From assembly GCA_021154515.1 (NCBI GenBank), contig JAJKIL010000344.1, forward strand, positions 1 to 5,167: DNA of 5,167 bases, given 5' to 3'. Numbering within the stretch: the first letter of the stretch is position 1; the number at the start of each line of letters is the position of its first letter. The position numbers and the translations under genes were made by a program. Shown here in pieces: positions 1-5,149 of the stretch. The notes beneath the pieces are model-generated. The model did no database searches and had not been told where the DNA came from. It worked only from the letters and a program-made list of their open reading frames with translations. The DNA comes from Niastella sp. (GTDB lineage: Bacteria > Bacteroidota > Bacteroidia > Chitinophagales > Chitinophagaceae).

Positions 1-105
1 AATGCCCCGTATATTATTGCAGTTGATAAGAAGATAGTGACGGGGAATACAGCTTTAACAGGGAATAATACGGTTGCCTTGTTGCCACCGTTTGCAGGAG
101 GTTGA
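1..105 (+). CDS. moaD: MoaD, molybdopterin synthase sulfur-carrier subunit (3' end only)
   Basis: This is the last 34 codons and TGA stop of a gene that begins left of the window. The reading frame is open from base 1 and ends in the peptide VALLPPFAGG. A hydrophobic stretch followed by PP-F/V-A/S-GG at the extreme C-terminus is the hallmark of MoaD, a ubiquitin-fold protein. Known family role: the terminal glycine is adenylylated by MoeB and turned into a thiocarboxylate, and this tail enters the MoaE active site to donate sulfur to cPMP. The next gene is moaE, its partner subunit, which strongly supports the call. ThiS also ends in GG, but the LLPPFAGG tail and the neighbours favour MoaD. 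The N-terminal part of the fold cannot be seen. Confidence 0.9.
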   Translation, partial: NAPYIIAVDKKIVTGNTALTGNNTVALLPPFAGG

Positions 106-112
106 GGTTGGG

Positions 113-168
113 TTAACCAGTTGACGAGTTGACGAGTTGACCAGTTGACCAGTTGACCAGTTGACGAG
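113..168. repeat. Tandem array of 8-base units (TTGACSAG)
   Basis: There are seven back-to-back octamers: TTAACCAG, then TTGACGAG twice, TTGACCAG three times and TTGACGAG once. The array lies wholly in the moaD-moaE spacer, starting 7 bases after the moaD stop. Units differ only at position 6 (C/G), apart from one A for G in the first copy. An 8-base unit is not a multiple of three, so it could not expand neutrally inside a gene. Function is unknown. Confidence 0.93.
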
Positions 169-206
169 GAAGAAGACTGACGTTTCATGATTTTAAACTT
201 TCAAAA

Positions 207-653
207 ATGACTACCGAACGTAAAATCAAAAATATCTTTACTGCGGGACCAATATCGGCTTCCTTTATTGCCGAGAGCATTCAAAAGCACGATACAAAAA
301 CAAACATCGGCGGTCATAGTATTTTTTTAGGACAGGTACGTGCCGATATGATCGAGGGCAACCAGGTGGCGGCGATAGAGTATACAGCGTATGAAGACAT
401 GGCCTTGGAAAAAATGCACCAGATCCGCGAAGCTATTTTTGCAAAGTATCCGCTGGTTTGCATGCATGTGCATCATAGCCTGGGTAAAATTGCCGCCGGT
501 GAGATCTGTTTATTTGTATTTACCTCATCTGCCCATCGCAAAGAAGCCATCGACGCCTGTACCGAAACGGTGGAAAGAATAAAAGCGGAATTACCGATCT
601 GGGGTAAGGAGATATTTGAGAACGAATCGTATCAGTGGAAGGAGAATAAATAG
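207..653 (+). CDS. moaE: MoaE, molybdopterin synthase catalytic subunit
   Basis: MoaE is the large subunit of the MoaD2-MoaE2 heterotetramer, which converts cyclic pyranopterin monophosphate to molybdopterin in the cytoplasm. The protein has 148 residues, close to the usual ~150. Visible family blocks are GHSIFLGQVR (residues 36-45), IEYTAYEDMA (57-66), the SSAHR motif (107-111), and ERIKAELPIWGKE (123-135). K126 and K134 correspond to the two active-site lysines of E. coli MoaE (K119 and K126); R45 and H110-R111 match conserved substrate-pocket residues. The ATG at 207 is preceded by an A/T-rich leader (TTTCAAAA) without a Shine-Dalgarno sequence, as is normal in Bacteroidota, and no earlier in-frame start is apparent. 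It lies 101 bases after moaD, probably in the same transcript. The TAG stop directly abuts another repeat unit (TTGATCAG). Confidence 0.95.
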   Translation: MTTERKIKNIFTAGPISASFIAESIQKHDTKTNIGGHSIFLGQVRADMIEGNQVAAIEYTAYEDMALEKMHQIREAIFAKYPLVCMHVHHSLGKIAAGEICLFVFTSSAHRKEAIDACTETVERIKAELPIWGKEIFENESYQWKENK

Positions 654-783
654 TTGATCAGTTAACCAGGAAGTGACAGAGTTGACGGAGTTGATAGGGT
701 TGAAAAGTTAACGAGGCAGAAGAAGGTTAATAGATATAAAGTAGGAGGTTGATAGAGTTAATAGGGTTGATAAAGTTAATAAA
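654..783. repeat. Degenerate GTTRAY repeats of 8-9 bases
   Basis: This fills the first half of the 309-base moaE-moaCB spacer. It opens with two octamers like those before moaE (TTGATCAG, TTAACCAG at 654-669). A 9-base series follows: GTTGACGGA (681), GTTGATAGG (690), GTTGAAAA (699), GTTAACGAG (707). A cleaner set of four 9-base units runs from 748 to 783: GTTGATAGA, GTTAATAGG, GTTGATAAA, GTTAATAAA. The shared core GTTRAY links it to the octamer array at 113-168. I found no convincing gene here. Confidence 0.8.
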
Positions 784-847
784 GGGGCGAAAGATGAAAT
801 GAGTGAAGGATGAAAACAGTGAGAAATTTTACCCTCTCGCAAACCAT

Positions 848-875
848 TTCTGCCTTCTGCCCTCTGCCTTCTGCC
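848..875. repeat. Tandem array of 7-base units (YTCTGCC), copy A
   Basis: Four contiguous heptamers: TTCTGCC, TTCTGCC, CTCTGCC, TTCTGCC. The unit is unrelated to the GTTRAY units just upstream. The array sits immediately left of the inverted repeat at 880-904 and is echoed by a second heptamer block on the other side. Confidence 0.9.
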
Positions 876-879
876 GTTT

Positions 880-904
880 CACGACTCAGCGTTGCCGCGT
901 CGTG
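880..904. repeat. Small inverted repeat between two heptamer arrays
   Basis: CACGAC (880-885) and GTCGTG (899-904) pair perfectly. Inside them GCG (889-891) and CGC (896-898) can also pair around a TTGC loop, leaving a 3-base bulge on one side. No T-tract follows, so a terminator role is unlikely. It lies about 60 bases before the moaCB start, so it could form in the leader RNA. Function is unknown. Confidence 0.6.
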
Positions 905-906
905 GT

Positions 907-934
907 CTTTGCCCTCTGCCTTTTGCCTTTTCAC
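907..934. repeat. Tandem array of 7-base units (YTYTGCC), copy B
   Basis: The heptamers are CTTTGCC, CTCTGCC, TTTTGCC, then a decayed TTTTCAC. They have the same orientation and unit length as copy A at 848-875, but are out of register with it (offset 59 bases). The array ends 28 bases before the moaCB start codon. Confidence 0.85.
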
Positions 935-962
935 CATTGAGCACTCACTACTACTATAAGCA

Positions 963-1874
963 ATGAATAACATTACCAATAAAGTCTCCAGTTTACGACA
1001 AGCAATAGCTACAGCAATCGTAAAAGTTTCCAAACAGGAAACCATCGATGCCATTCAGCAACGAAAAGTGCCGAAGGGAGATGTGTTTGAATTCAGTCGC
1101 GCCGCGGGTTTGCTGGCTATAAAAAAAACAAGTGATGTTATTCCCGATTGTCATCCCCTGCCGGTGGAGTACGCCGCCATCAGCCATAGCATTGAAGGAT
1201 TGAACATCATCGTAACGGTAGAAGTTCATACCATTTATAAAACCGGGGTTGAAGTGGAAGCCATGCATGGCGCCTCCATAACAGCGCTTACCATGTACGA
1301 TATGCTGAAACCCCTGGATAAAGGAATTGAGATCAGCACCATTAAGCTCGAAAATAAAAAGGGTGGCAAATCAGATTTCAAAGACAGCTATCCCAGCAAC
1401 CTGCGTTGTGCAGTGATCGTTTGCAGCGACAGCATTGCAGCCGGTGCTAAAGAAGATCGCGCCGGAAAAGTGATCCTGCAAAAGTTAAAGCAGTTTAATC
1501 TCAATACGGGTATCTACATGATCATCCCCGATGAAGTGGCAGTTATTCAATCGAAAATAAAACAACTGGTAAGCGAAGGATATAACCTGGTATTATTTAC
1601 CGGTGGTACGGGGCTTTCTCCACGCGATGTAACGCCGGAAGCCATTACTCCGCTGCTCGATCGGCCCATTCCCGGTATTATGGAAGCTGCCCGCCAGTAT
1701 GGGCAACAACGCACCCCTTATGCCATGTTATCACGCGGGGTGGCGGGTTTTATTGAGAACACCCTGGTGATCACCCTGCCGGGTTCTACAAAAGGCACCG
1801 AAGAAAGCATGGATGCCCTGTTCCCGTATATCTTCCATATTTTTCGCGTAGCAGAAGGTATGAGACACGATTAA
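963..1874 (+). CDS. moaCB: Bifunctional MoaC-MoaB/MogA molybdenum-cofactor protein
   Basis: This 303-residue fusion covers two separate steps of molybdenum-cofactor synthesis. The N-terminal MoaC domain (about 1-140) makes cyclic pyranopterin monophosphate from 3',8-cyclo-7,8-dihydro-GTP. Its motifs are KGD (38-40), SDVIPDCHPLP (57-67), KTGVEVEA (93-100), MYDMLK (111-116) and KKGGKSDF (132-139). K38, H64, E97, E99, D113, K116 and K132 line up with the E. coli MoaC active-site residues K51, H77, E112, E114, D128, K131 and K147, so it should be active. The C-terminal MoaB/MogA domain (about 147-297) adenylylates molybdopterin. It shows VIVCSD (151-156), IPDE (188-191), FTGGTGLSPRDVTPEA (212-227) and LPGSTKG (272-278). 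The linker is only about 8 residues. The ATG at 963 fits the normal MoaC N-terminus and has no Shine-Dalgarno sequence. It follows moaE after a 309-base repeat-filled spacer and may be co-transcribed. Confidence 0.95.
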   Translation: MNNITNKVSSLRQAIATAIVKVSKQETIDAIQQRKVPKGDVFEFSRAAGLLAIKKTSDVIPDCHPLPVEYAAISHSIEGLNIIVTVEVHTIYKTGVEVEAMHGASITALTMYDMLKPLDKGIEISTIKLENKKGGKSDFKDSYPSNLRCAVIVCSDSIAAGAKEDRAGKVILQKLKQFNLNTGIYMIIPDEVAVIQSKIKQLVSEGYNLVLFTGGTGLSPRDVTPEAITPLLDRPIPGIMEAARQYGQQRTPYAMLSRGVAGFIENTLVITLPGSTKGTEESMDALFPYIFHIFRVAEGMRHD

Positions 1875-1907
1875 GGTTTTTGTAGAAAAAAGGCCACACT
1901 TCCACTC

Positions 1908-1988
1908 AGTATGTAATATTAAACACGTTTGCTACTAGTATGTGCTTGGTATAGTATTTTGATACTTAATGCAATTCTTCAATACTAT
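1908..1988. promoter_or_regulatory. Cluster of AGTAT/ATACT words before the SRPBCC gene
   Basis: The 134-base spacer holds five copies of one 5-base word in 81 bases: AGTAT at 1908, 1937 and 1953, and its complement ATACT at 1962 and 1983. The first two are part of a repeated AGTATGT. ATAGTATT (1951-1958) pairs perfectly with AATACTAT (1981-1988), while AGTAT (1953-1957) can instead pair with ATACT (1962-1966) around a TTTG loop, so two alternative hairpins are possible. Within it, TTTG (1928-1931) and TATTTTG (1955-1961) resemble a Bacteroidota promoter with wrong spacing, and TATAGT (1950-1955) resembles a -10 box. The promoter itself is therefore uncertain. Confidence 0.35.
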
Positions 1989-2008
1989 CCACTTTAAAAC
2001 CTGTAGTT

Positions 2009-2686
2009 ATGCACAGCAACCGTGATAAATTAATGAGCGCAGCCTCCGGTCAAAGGCTGGCATCCGTTGTAGGAGGAATGATGTTAATAGGCAGTGCATT
2101 CAATAAAAATTCTTCCAGACGTTTTTTAAAAGCTGCCGTTGGGTGTTACCTCACCTTTAAAGGAGTTGCCGGAAGGCGTTCAATGGGCGAAATGTATCGT
2201 TCCTTTGAAAAAGTAGCCGCGGGCCGCACCCTCAACATCAGGGTGTCGATGGTGATTAATAAACCGCGCGAGGAAGTATACAACATGTGGAGAAACCTGA
2301 GCAATCTGCCGATGTTTATGAAACACCTGCGGCAGGTAGATGAACAGGATGAACTGTATTCGAACTGGGTAATGGAATTGCCCGGTAAAATAGGTACCAT
2401 GCAATGGCATGCAGAGATCGTGAAAGAACGGTATGGTGAAATGATCGCCTGGCAAAGTTTGCCCGGTTCTTCTATAGATAATGCGGGTAAAGTTGGTTTT
2501 CGTGATTCATTGGGCGGACAGGGAACCACTGTTGATGTAGTGTTCACCTATCATGCCCCGTTAGGAAAGGCCGGCGAACAAATAGCCCGGTTGTTTACCC
2601 CTGTAACCAGACGATTGATAGAAGAAGAAATAAGAGGGTTTAAGGATTTTGTAGAGACCCACGAAACGATTCTGATCCCCCGATAA
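2009..2686 (+). CDS. Membrane-anchored SRPBCC/cyclase-like protein with DUF2892-like N-terminus
   Basis: A 225-residue protein in two parts. Residues about 13-68 resemble the DUF2892 (YgaP-type) segment: a glycine-rich hydrophobic stretch (ASVVGGMMLIGSAF, 18-31), a basic turn (NSSRR), then a second moderately hydrophobic stretch (KAAVGCYLTFKGVAG, 41-55). This probably anchors it to the inner membrane. Residues about 75-219 look like a START/SRPBCC (polyketide cyclase/dehydrase) fold: the opening strand with INKPREEVYNMWRNLSNLPMFM (83-104), WHAEIVKE (133-140), MIAWQSLPGSSIDNAGKVGF (145-164), a strand TTVDVVFTYHAP (173-184), and a long C-terminal helix (EQIARLF...EEEIRGFKDFVET). This matches proteins annotated as predicted integral membrane cyclase/dehydrase (COG5637 type, from memory). 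The ligand is unknown; SRPBCC folds bind hydrophobic molecules. It is transcribed alone, ending at a strong terminator. Confidence 0.8.
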   Translation: MHSNRDKLMSAASGQRLASVVGGMMLIGSAFNKNSSRRFLKAAVGCYLTFKGVAGRRSMGEMYRSFEKVAAGRTLNIRVSMVINKPREEVYNMWRNLSNLPMFMKHLRQVDEQDELYSNWVMELPGKIGTMQWHAEIVKERYGEMIAWQSLPGSSIDNAGKVGFRDSLGGQGTTVDVVFTYHAPLGKAGEQIARLFTPVTRRLIEEEIRGFKDFVETHETILIPR

Positions 2687-2694
2687 ACGAATTG

Positions 2695-2736
2695 AAAAAT
2701 GTGAAAATGGAGCGGCTGTTCCATTTTCACATTTTT
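2695..2736. terminator. Bidirectional intrinsic terminator, 17-bp perfect stem
   Basis: AAAAATGTGAAAATGGA (2695-2711) pairs without mismatch with 2720-2736 around the 8-base loop GCGGCTGT. Each strand's transcript ends in U-rich sequence from the stem arm (ATTTTTATATT on the + strand). It begins 9 bases after the SRPBCC stop and ends 3 bases before the response-regulator stop codon on the - strand, so it can serve both converging genes. Confidence 0.9.
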
Positions 2737-2739
2737 ATA

Positions 2740-3237
2740 TTAATTAAGTGCATATTGTTTTAGATGCACTGAATCTTCAAGGAACGACGTAAGTATCAGA
2801 ATATCCTCCGTTCCGCACCATCTCATTCGCTTTGCTGAATACTCCGGTTCAATTACTTCAGGTGGCGCTGCAACCGGCATCATACTATGCAGGTTCTCCA
2901 ACAATTTCTTTTCAGTCAGCGCTTCGGTCGCCATAGATCCCTCCTGTTGCGGCCAGATGTTTTCATATACTTCTTCCTCGTATGTTTTACCCGATAAAAA
3001 CAGGATAGGAATAAGCTTGTTCACTTCCCGTATTTTGCCTGCCAGTAAAAGATTGGAATCAACAGATCCATTATTATCAAGTAATACGAGATCGGGGTTT
3101 TTATCAGCGTAATATTGCCATGCCTCCGACGTATTCATACAATACCACACGCGGTAACCAGCCTGCTGCAACACCCGTTTTACAAAAAGGCCCAACACCA
3201 GATCATCCTCTGCCAATAATATAGTTACAGGTTTCAT
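2740..3237 (-). CDS. Stand-alone response-regulator receiver protein with atypical C-terminal half
   Basis: From the ATG at 3237 this is 165 residues. An upstream TTG at 3270 would add 11 residues, but the ATG gives MKPVTILLAEDD, the usual receiver-domain start. Receiver features are the acidic pocket E10-D11-D12, phospho-acceptor D54 in PDLVLLD (48-54), and S82 in ILFLSGK (78-84) at the Thr/Ser switch position. The late part departs from the family. The GAxDYxxKP segment is replaced by GSMATEALTEKKLL (100-113); K110 or K111 may supply the conserved lysine, but the following proline is missing. The remaining ~45 residues include a Pro/Glu-rich linker and match no output domain I recognise. 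It probably receives phosphate from a histidine kinase encoded elsewhere and acts by protein contact; none is encoded in this window. It lies downstream of the PepSY-like gene on the same strand, separated by a hairpin. Confidence 0.8.
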   Translation of the reverse strand: MKPVTILLAEDDLVLGLFVKRVLQQAGYRVWYCMNTSEAWQYYADKNPDLVLLDNNGSVDSNLLLAGKIREVNKLIPILFLSGKTYEEEVYENIWPQQEGSMATEALTEKKLLENLHSMMPVAAPPEVIEPEYSAKRMRWCGTEDILILTSFLEDSVHLKQYALN

Positions 3238-3300
3238 AAAGAGTATAGTATTAATGACTTTTTCGATCAATAATTGTGTTGACTAACAAATATTTTAAGA

Positions 3301-3329
3301 ACAGGTTCCCGGCATTGCTGGAAACCTGT
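3301..3329 (-). terminator. Probable terminator of the PepSY-like gene
   Basis: ACAGGTT (3301-3307) pairs with AACCTGT (3323-3329). After one C/A mismatch, CCGGC (3309-3313) pairs with GCTGG (3317-3321) with one G-T pair, leaving a 3-base loop. On the - strand it begins 11 bases after the stop at 3341 and is followed by TCTTAAAATATTTG, which is T-rich but not a clean T-run. It is therefore a moderate or leaky terminator ahead of the response-regulator gene. Confidence 0.5.
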
Positions 3330-3340
3330 ATCAATAGTGG

Positions 3341-3928
3341 TTATTTAACATTACTATAAGAGATATCTTTAAAATAGGTCACTGATCCCTCCATGTTCAC
3401 TTGTAGCACAACAGTTTTATTATTATTTGTCATTTCAATAAAATAATTGTCTTCATCTTCGAACGCATTACCATATAATATCATATCGGTATCGTTGAAT
3501 TCATTGTCATCAAATAGCATGACTGATCGGGGTGTATAGCCCTTATAAAACTTTGCAATTTCTTTTTGTGCGTTGGCAGGAAGATCGCTATAGCTGGCAG
3601 GTGTGGTGGTGCCAATGAGTGTGTTGTCGGGATCATAAAAAGCTTTCATCTCTTTTCCATTCAAGGTAAAAGAGGTTTCCTCAAAGTTGGCCAGCTTCCA
3701 GCTTACATTGGTGGCATTGGGAAAATCTATCATGAAATGTTGTGCGGTCATATAAGCGGGAGCGCTGGCTGCTTTTTCTCCTCGTATCAATCTGTTTTCT
3801 TCGCGTTGTGCTTTAGTTGTTTTGTGAAGAATAAATCCTGCAGGTTCATTATATACCATTTCGTCCTGTGCAAATGCGGTTGTAGCGGTAAATACCAGTA
3901 GACTGCCGATAATAAGTACGTTTTTCAT
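3341..3928 (-). CDS. Secreted PepSY-like (BLIP-fold type) protein
   Basis: A 195-residue exported protein of unknown function. Residues 1-20 form a signal peptide: basic K2, hydrophobic core VLIIGSLLVFTATT, and an A18-F19-A20 cleavage motif before Q21. There is no lipobox cysteine, so the product is probably periplasmic or released rather than a lipoprotein. Residues about 63-190 have the pattern of Bacteroidota PepSY-like/DUF2874 proteins: FPNATNVSWKLANFEETSFTLNGKEMKAFYDPDNTLIG in sequence order (69-106), then LPANAQKEIAKFYKGYTPRSVMLFDD (116-141) and a closing YFIEMTNNNKTVVLQVNMEGSV strand pair (162-183). The family is usually small and secreted, with no known enzymatic activity. Residues 21-62 are a poorly conserved lead-in rich in K, R and E. 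The ATG at 3928 is supported by the signal peptide directly after it. The domain assignment is from pattern memory and is less certain than the secretion call. Confidence 0.75.
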   Translation of the reverse strand: MKNVLIIGSLLVFTATTAFAQDEMVYNEPAGFILHKTTKAQREENRLIRGEKAASAPAYMTAQHFMIDFPNATNVSWKLANFEETSFTLNGKEMKAFYDPDNTLIGTTTPASYSDLPANAQKEIAKFYKGYTPRSVMLFDDNEFNDTDMILYGNAFEDEDNYFIEMTNNNKTVVLQVNMEGSVTYFKDISYSNVK

Positions 3929-4043
3929 GCAAGAAATTTTTGTCGTTAATTTTTGTTTTTAGCGACTATAGGACGGCAGTAAGTCGTGAGGTTTGTTGCT
4001 GAATGGTTCTATTAACGGAGTGATAACGGATGTTAATGAAAGG

Positions 4044-4071
4044 GAACAAGGAACAAGGATCAAGGCACAAG
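4044..4071. repeat. Tandem array of 7-base units (GAACAAG)
   Basis: Four contiguous heptamers: GAACAAG, GAACAAG, GATCAAG, GCACAAG. It lies in the 200-base spacer (3929-4128) between the GntR gene and the PepSY-like gene, just past the GntR terminator. The rest of that spacer is A/T-rich and shows no gene; the promoter of the PepSY-like gene should be there, but I could not place it with confidence. Confidence 0.88.
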
Positions 4072-4073
4072 TC

Positions 4074-4108
4074 ATAAAAAAAGGCGCACTACATAAGTAA
4101 TGCACCTT
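4074..4108 (-). terminator. Intrinsic terminator of the GntR-family gene
   Basis: On the - strand AAGGTGCATTAC (4108-4097) pairs with GTAGTGCGCCTT (4092-4081) over 12 positions, two of them G-U, around a TTAT loop. A run of T's follows (complement of the A-run at 4076-4082). It starts about 20 bases after the GntR stop codon. On the + strand the G-U pairs become A/C mismatches and no T-run follows, so it acts in one direction only. Confidence 0.85.
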
Positions 4109-4128
4109 GTAAAAAAAGTTCTCCAATA

Positions 4129-4824
4129 TTATAAGTGATCTAAATGCGGCATTAAATGTTTCCGCATGGCATTAGGATATGCTTCAGCATTATCAGCATA
4201 TAATATTTTAACCAGGTCGGCATGTGTTACCGAGCCAACGGACGTATGATCGAGCTTTGATTCATATTCCACAACGTATTCAAAGACCGGCATCAGGATG
4301 TCCTGAAAACGTTTTAATGTTTCATTACCCGCCATATCATATAAGGTGGCGTGGAAATCAACTTCGCAACGGATGCGTTCAATTTGTGTAGTGGCTTTTT
4401 GTTCGCGTTCAACAATGGCGTCCAGTTTTTTCAGGTATTCATCAGATTTGCGGCGGAACAACAGATCGCCCAAACCAACTTCCAGCACCAACCGCAATTC
4501 AAACAATTGTTTGCGAACATGCTCATCTAATATAGTGGGGTGTATGATCAGCTCAAGCCCCTTCATTACATCGGGCTGGGTGAGTATCATACCTCTTTTC
4601 TTGCGTGATTCAATCATGCCCAGCATGCGCAGGCGGCTGAGGGCTTCCCGCACAACGTTTCTGCTTACACCCAGGGACTGGGCTATTTCTGTTTCCTTGG
4701 GTATAGGATCGCCTGGCTTAATAGAGCGTTTAATGATGTACTCGCGCAGGTGGTTCTCCACCTGGTCGGCCATCGTGGTATAAGCGATAGGCTTCAGTTT
4801 AAACAGGTCATTTTCAATGCTCAT
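4129..4824 (-). CDS. GntR/FadR-family (FCD domain) transcription regulator
   Basis: A 231-residue DNA-binding regulator of typical FCD-subfamily length. The N-terminal winged helix-turn-helix (about 18-83) contains LREYIIKRSIKPGDPIPKE (26-44), the recognition region IAQSLGVSRNVVREALSRLRMLG (47-69), and the wing IESRKKRGMILTQP (71-84). The C-terminal FCD domain (about 105-226) begins FELRLVLEVGLGDLLF. It keeps three histidines expected to bind a metal: H158 (VDFHATLYDMAGN), H201 (THADL) and H223 (RKHLMPHL), plus E154 or D156. FCD domains usually bind an organic acid or sugar acid through this metal; the ligand here cannot be read from the sequence. It is divergent from the small ORF at 5021 and whatever follows it, which are the likeliest targets besides itself. 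TATTTTTG (4837-4830, - strand) matches a Bacteroidota -7 box but lacks a -33 partner and would give an almost leaderless mRNA. Confidence 0.93.
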   Translation of the reverse strand: MSIENDLFKLKPIAYTTMADQVENHLREYIIKRSIKPGDPIPKETEIAQSLGVSRNVVREALSRLRMLGMIESRKKRGMILTQPDVMKGLELIIHPTILDEHVRKQLFELRLVLEVGLGDLLFRRKSDEYLKKLDAIVEREQKATTQIERIRCEVDFHATLYDMAGNETLKRFQDILMPVFEYVVEYESKLDHTSVGSVTHADLVKILYADNAEAYPNAMRKHLMPHLDHL

Positions 4825-4906
4825 ATTGTCAAAAATAATAAAAAATTAGCGGAATATGTAATACTTAATGTGAGTTCTGTTATTTAATCTGAAAACCAGT
4901 TATCCA

Positions 4907-4932
4907 CGTTTACACAATCGATTGCGTAAACG
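4907..4932. promoter_or_regulatory. 26-bp near-perfect palindrome, probable operator
   Basis: The left half CGTTTACACAATC (4907-4919) and right half GATTGCGTAAACG (4920-4932) are reverse complements at 12 of 13 positions; the only mismatch is A4914 against G4926. The centre is a CG step inside CAATCGATTG. An even palindrome with a central CG is the style of LacI-family operators, while GntR/FCD sites are usually shorter; this is an inference about style, not an identification. It lies 83 bases upstream of the GntR start and about 200 bases before the edge promoter, so it could serve either direction. Confidence 0.7.
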
Positions 4933-4941
4933 GCGATTAAA

Positions 4942-4974
4942 GCCATCTGTTCCGCCATCTGCTCAGTAACAGAT
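4942..4974. promoter_or_regulatory. Direct and inverted repeats beside the palindrome
   Basis: GCCATCTG occurs at 4942-4949 and again at 4954-4961, 12 bases apart. ATCTGTT (4945-4951) is also an exact inverted match to AACAGAT (4968-4974). The spacing of about one helical turn would suit paired binding sites, but the words are short and chance is possible. The rest of the 4825-5020 spacer is A/T-rich with no gene seen. Confidence 0.3.
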
Positions 4975-5020
4975 CCTTACCTGGTTCGAATTAATTTTAG
5001 CTATATAAGATATTGAAACG

Positions 5021-5149
5021 ATGCACACTATTGTTAAACGCATACGAAGGGATCTCCCTGTTCCAGGCCGCTTCCAGGGGCTGAAAGCAGGCCATAAAGT
5101 TATCGTGGCTAAATTGGTTCCCAAAAATATTTGGATTAAATGGCAATAG
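5021..5149 (+). CDS. Possible 42-residue basic small protein
   Basis: An ATG-to-TAG frame of 42 codons encoding a peptide that starts MHTIVKRIRRDLPVPGRF and ends LVPKNIWIKWQ. It is strongly basic (ten Lys/Arg, one acidic residue), with no signal peptide or membrane segment and no family I recognise. An in-frame TAA at 5006 means the ATG at 5021 is the earliest possible start. The leader (TATTGAAACG) is A/T-rich, as in other genes here, and codon choice is not odd. Against it: short length, no clear promoter of its own, and a good promoter for the next gene overlapping its last codons. It could be a small protein, a leader peptide, the remnant of a longer gene, or a chance frame. Confidence 0.35.
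   Translation: MHTIVKRIRRDLPVPGRFQGLKAGHKVIVAKLVPKNIWIKWQ

Noticed and set aside
113..168. CRISPR array
   Set aside because: Units are 8 bases and contiguous with no unique spacers, and there are no cas genes nearby.
776..1268. Minus-strand open frames of about 90 residues overlapping the moaCB spacer and 5' end
   Set aside because: They are antisense to repeat DNA and to a well-supported gene, and the translations show no family motifs.
2146..2547. Minus-strand open frame of 133 residues inside the SRPBCC gene
   Set aside because: It lies wholly antisense to a recognisable coding region; its composition (rich in Ser, Arg, Cys, Pro) is typical of a shadow frame.
3238..3270. Longer response-regulator start at a TTG codon (11 extra residues)
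   Set aside because: The ATG at 3237 begins the receiver domain exactly where the family normally starts; the extension adds no recognisable sequence and uses a rarer start codon.
3566..3901. Plus-strand open frame of 111 residues across the PepSY-like gene
   Set aside because: It is antisense to a gene with a clear signal peptide; its Cys- and Gly-rich composition is typical of a shadow frame.
4346..4783. Plus-strand open frame of 145 residues across the GntR gene
   Set aside because: It is antisense to a gene with a full helix-turn-helix and FCD domain; Ser/Arg-rich with no motifs.
4870..4874. TGTGA word resembling half of a CRP-type site
   Set aside because: The matching TCACA half is absent at the expected spacing.
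4900..4908. TTATCCACG, one base from the DnaA box consensus
   Set aside because: A single copy with no cluster, no dnaA/dnaN neighbours and no A/T-rich unwinding repeats; an origin is not supported.
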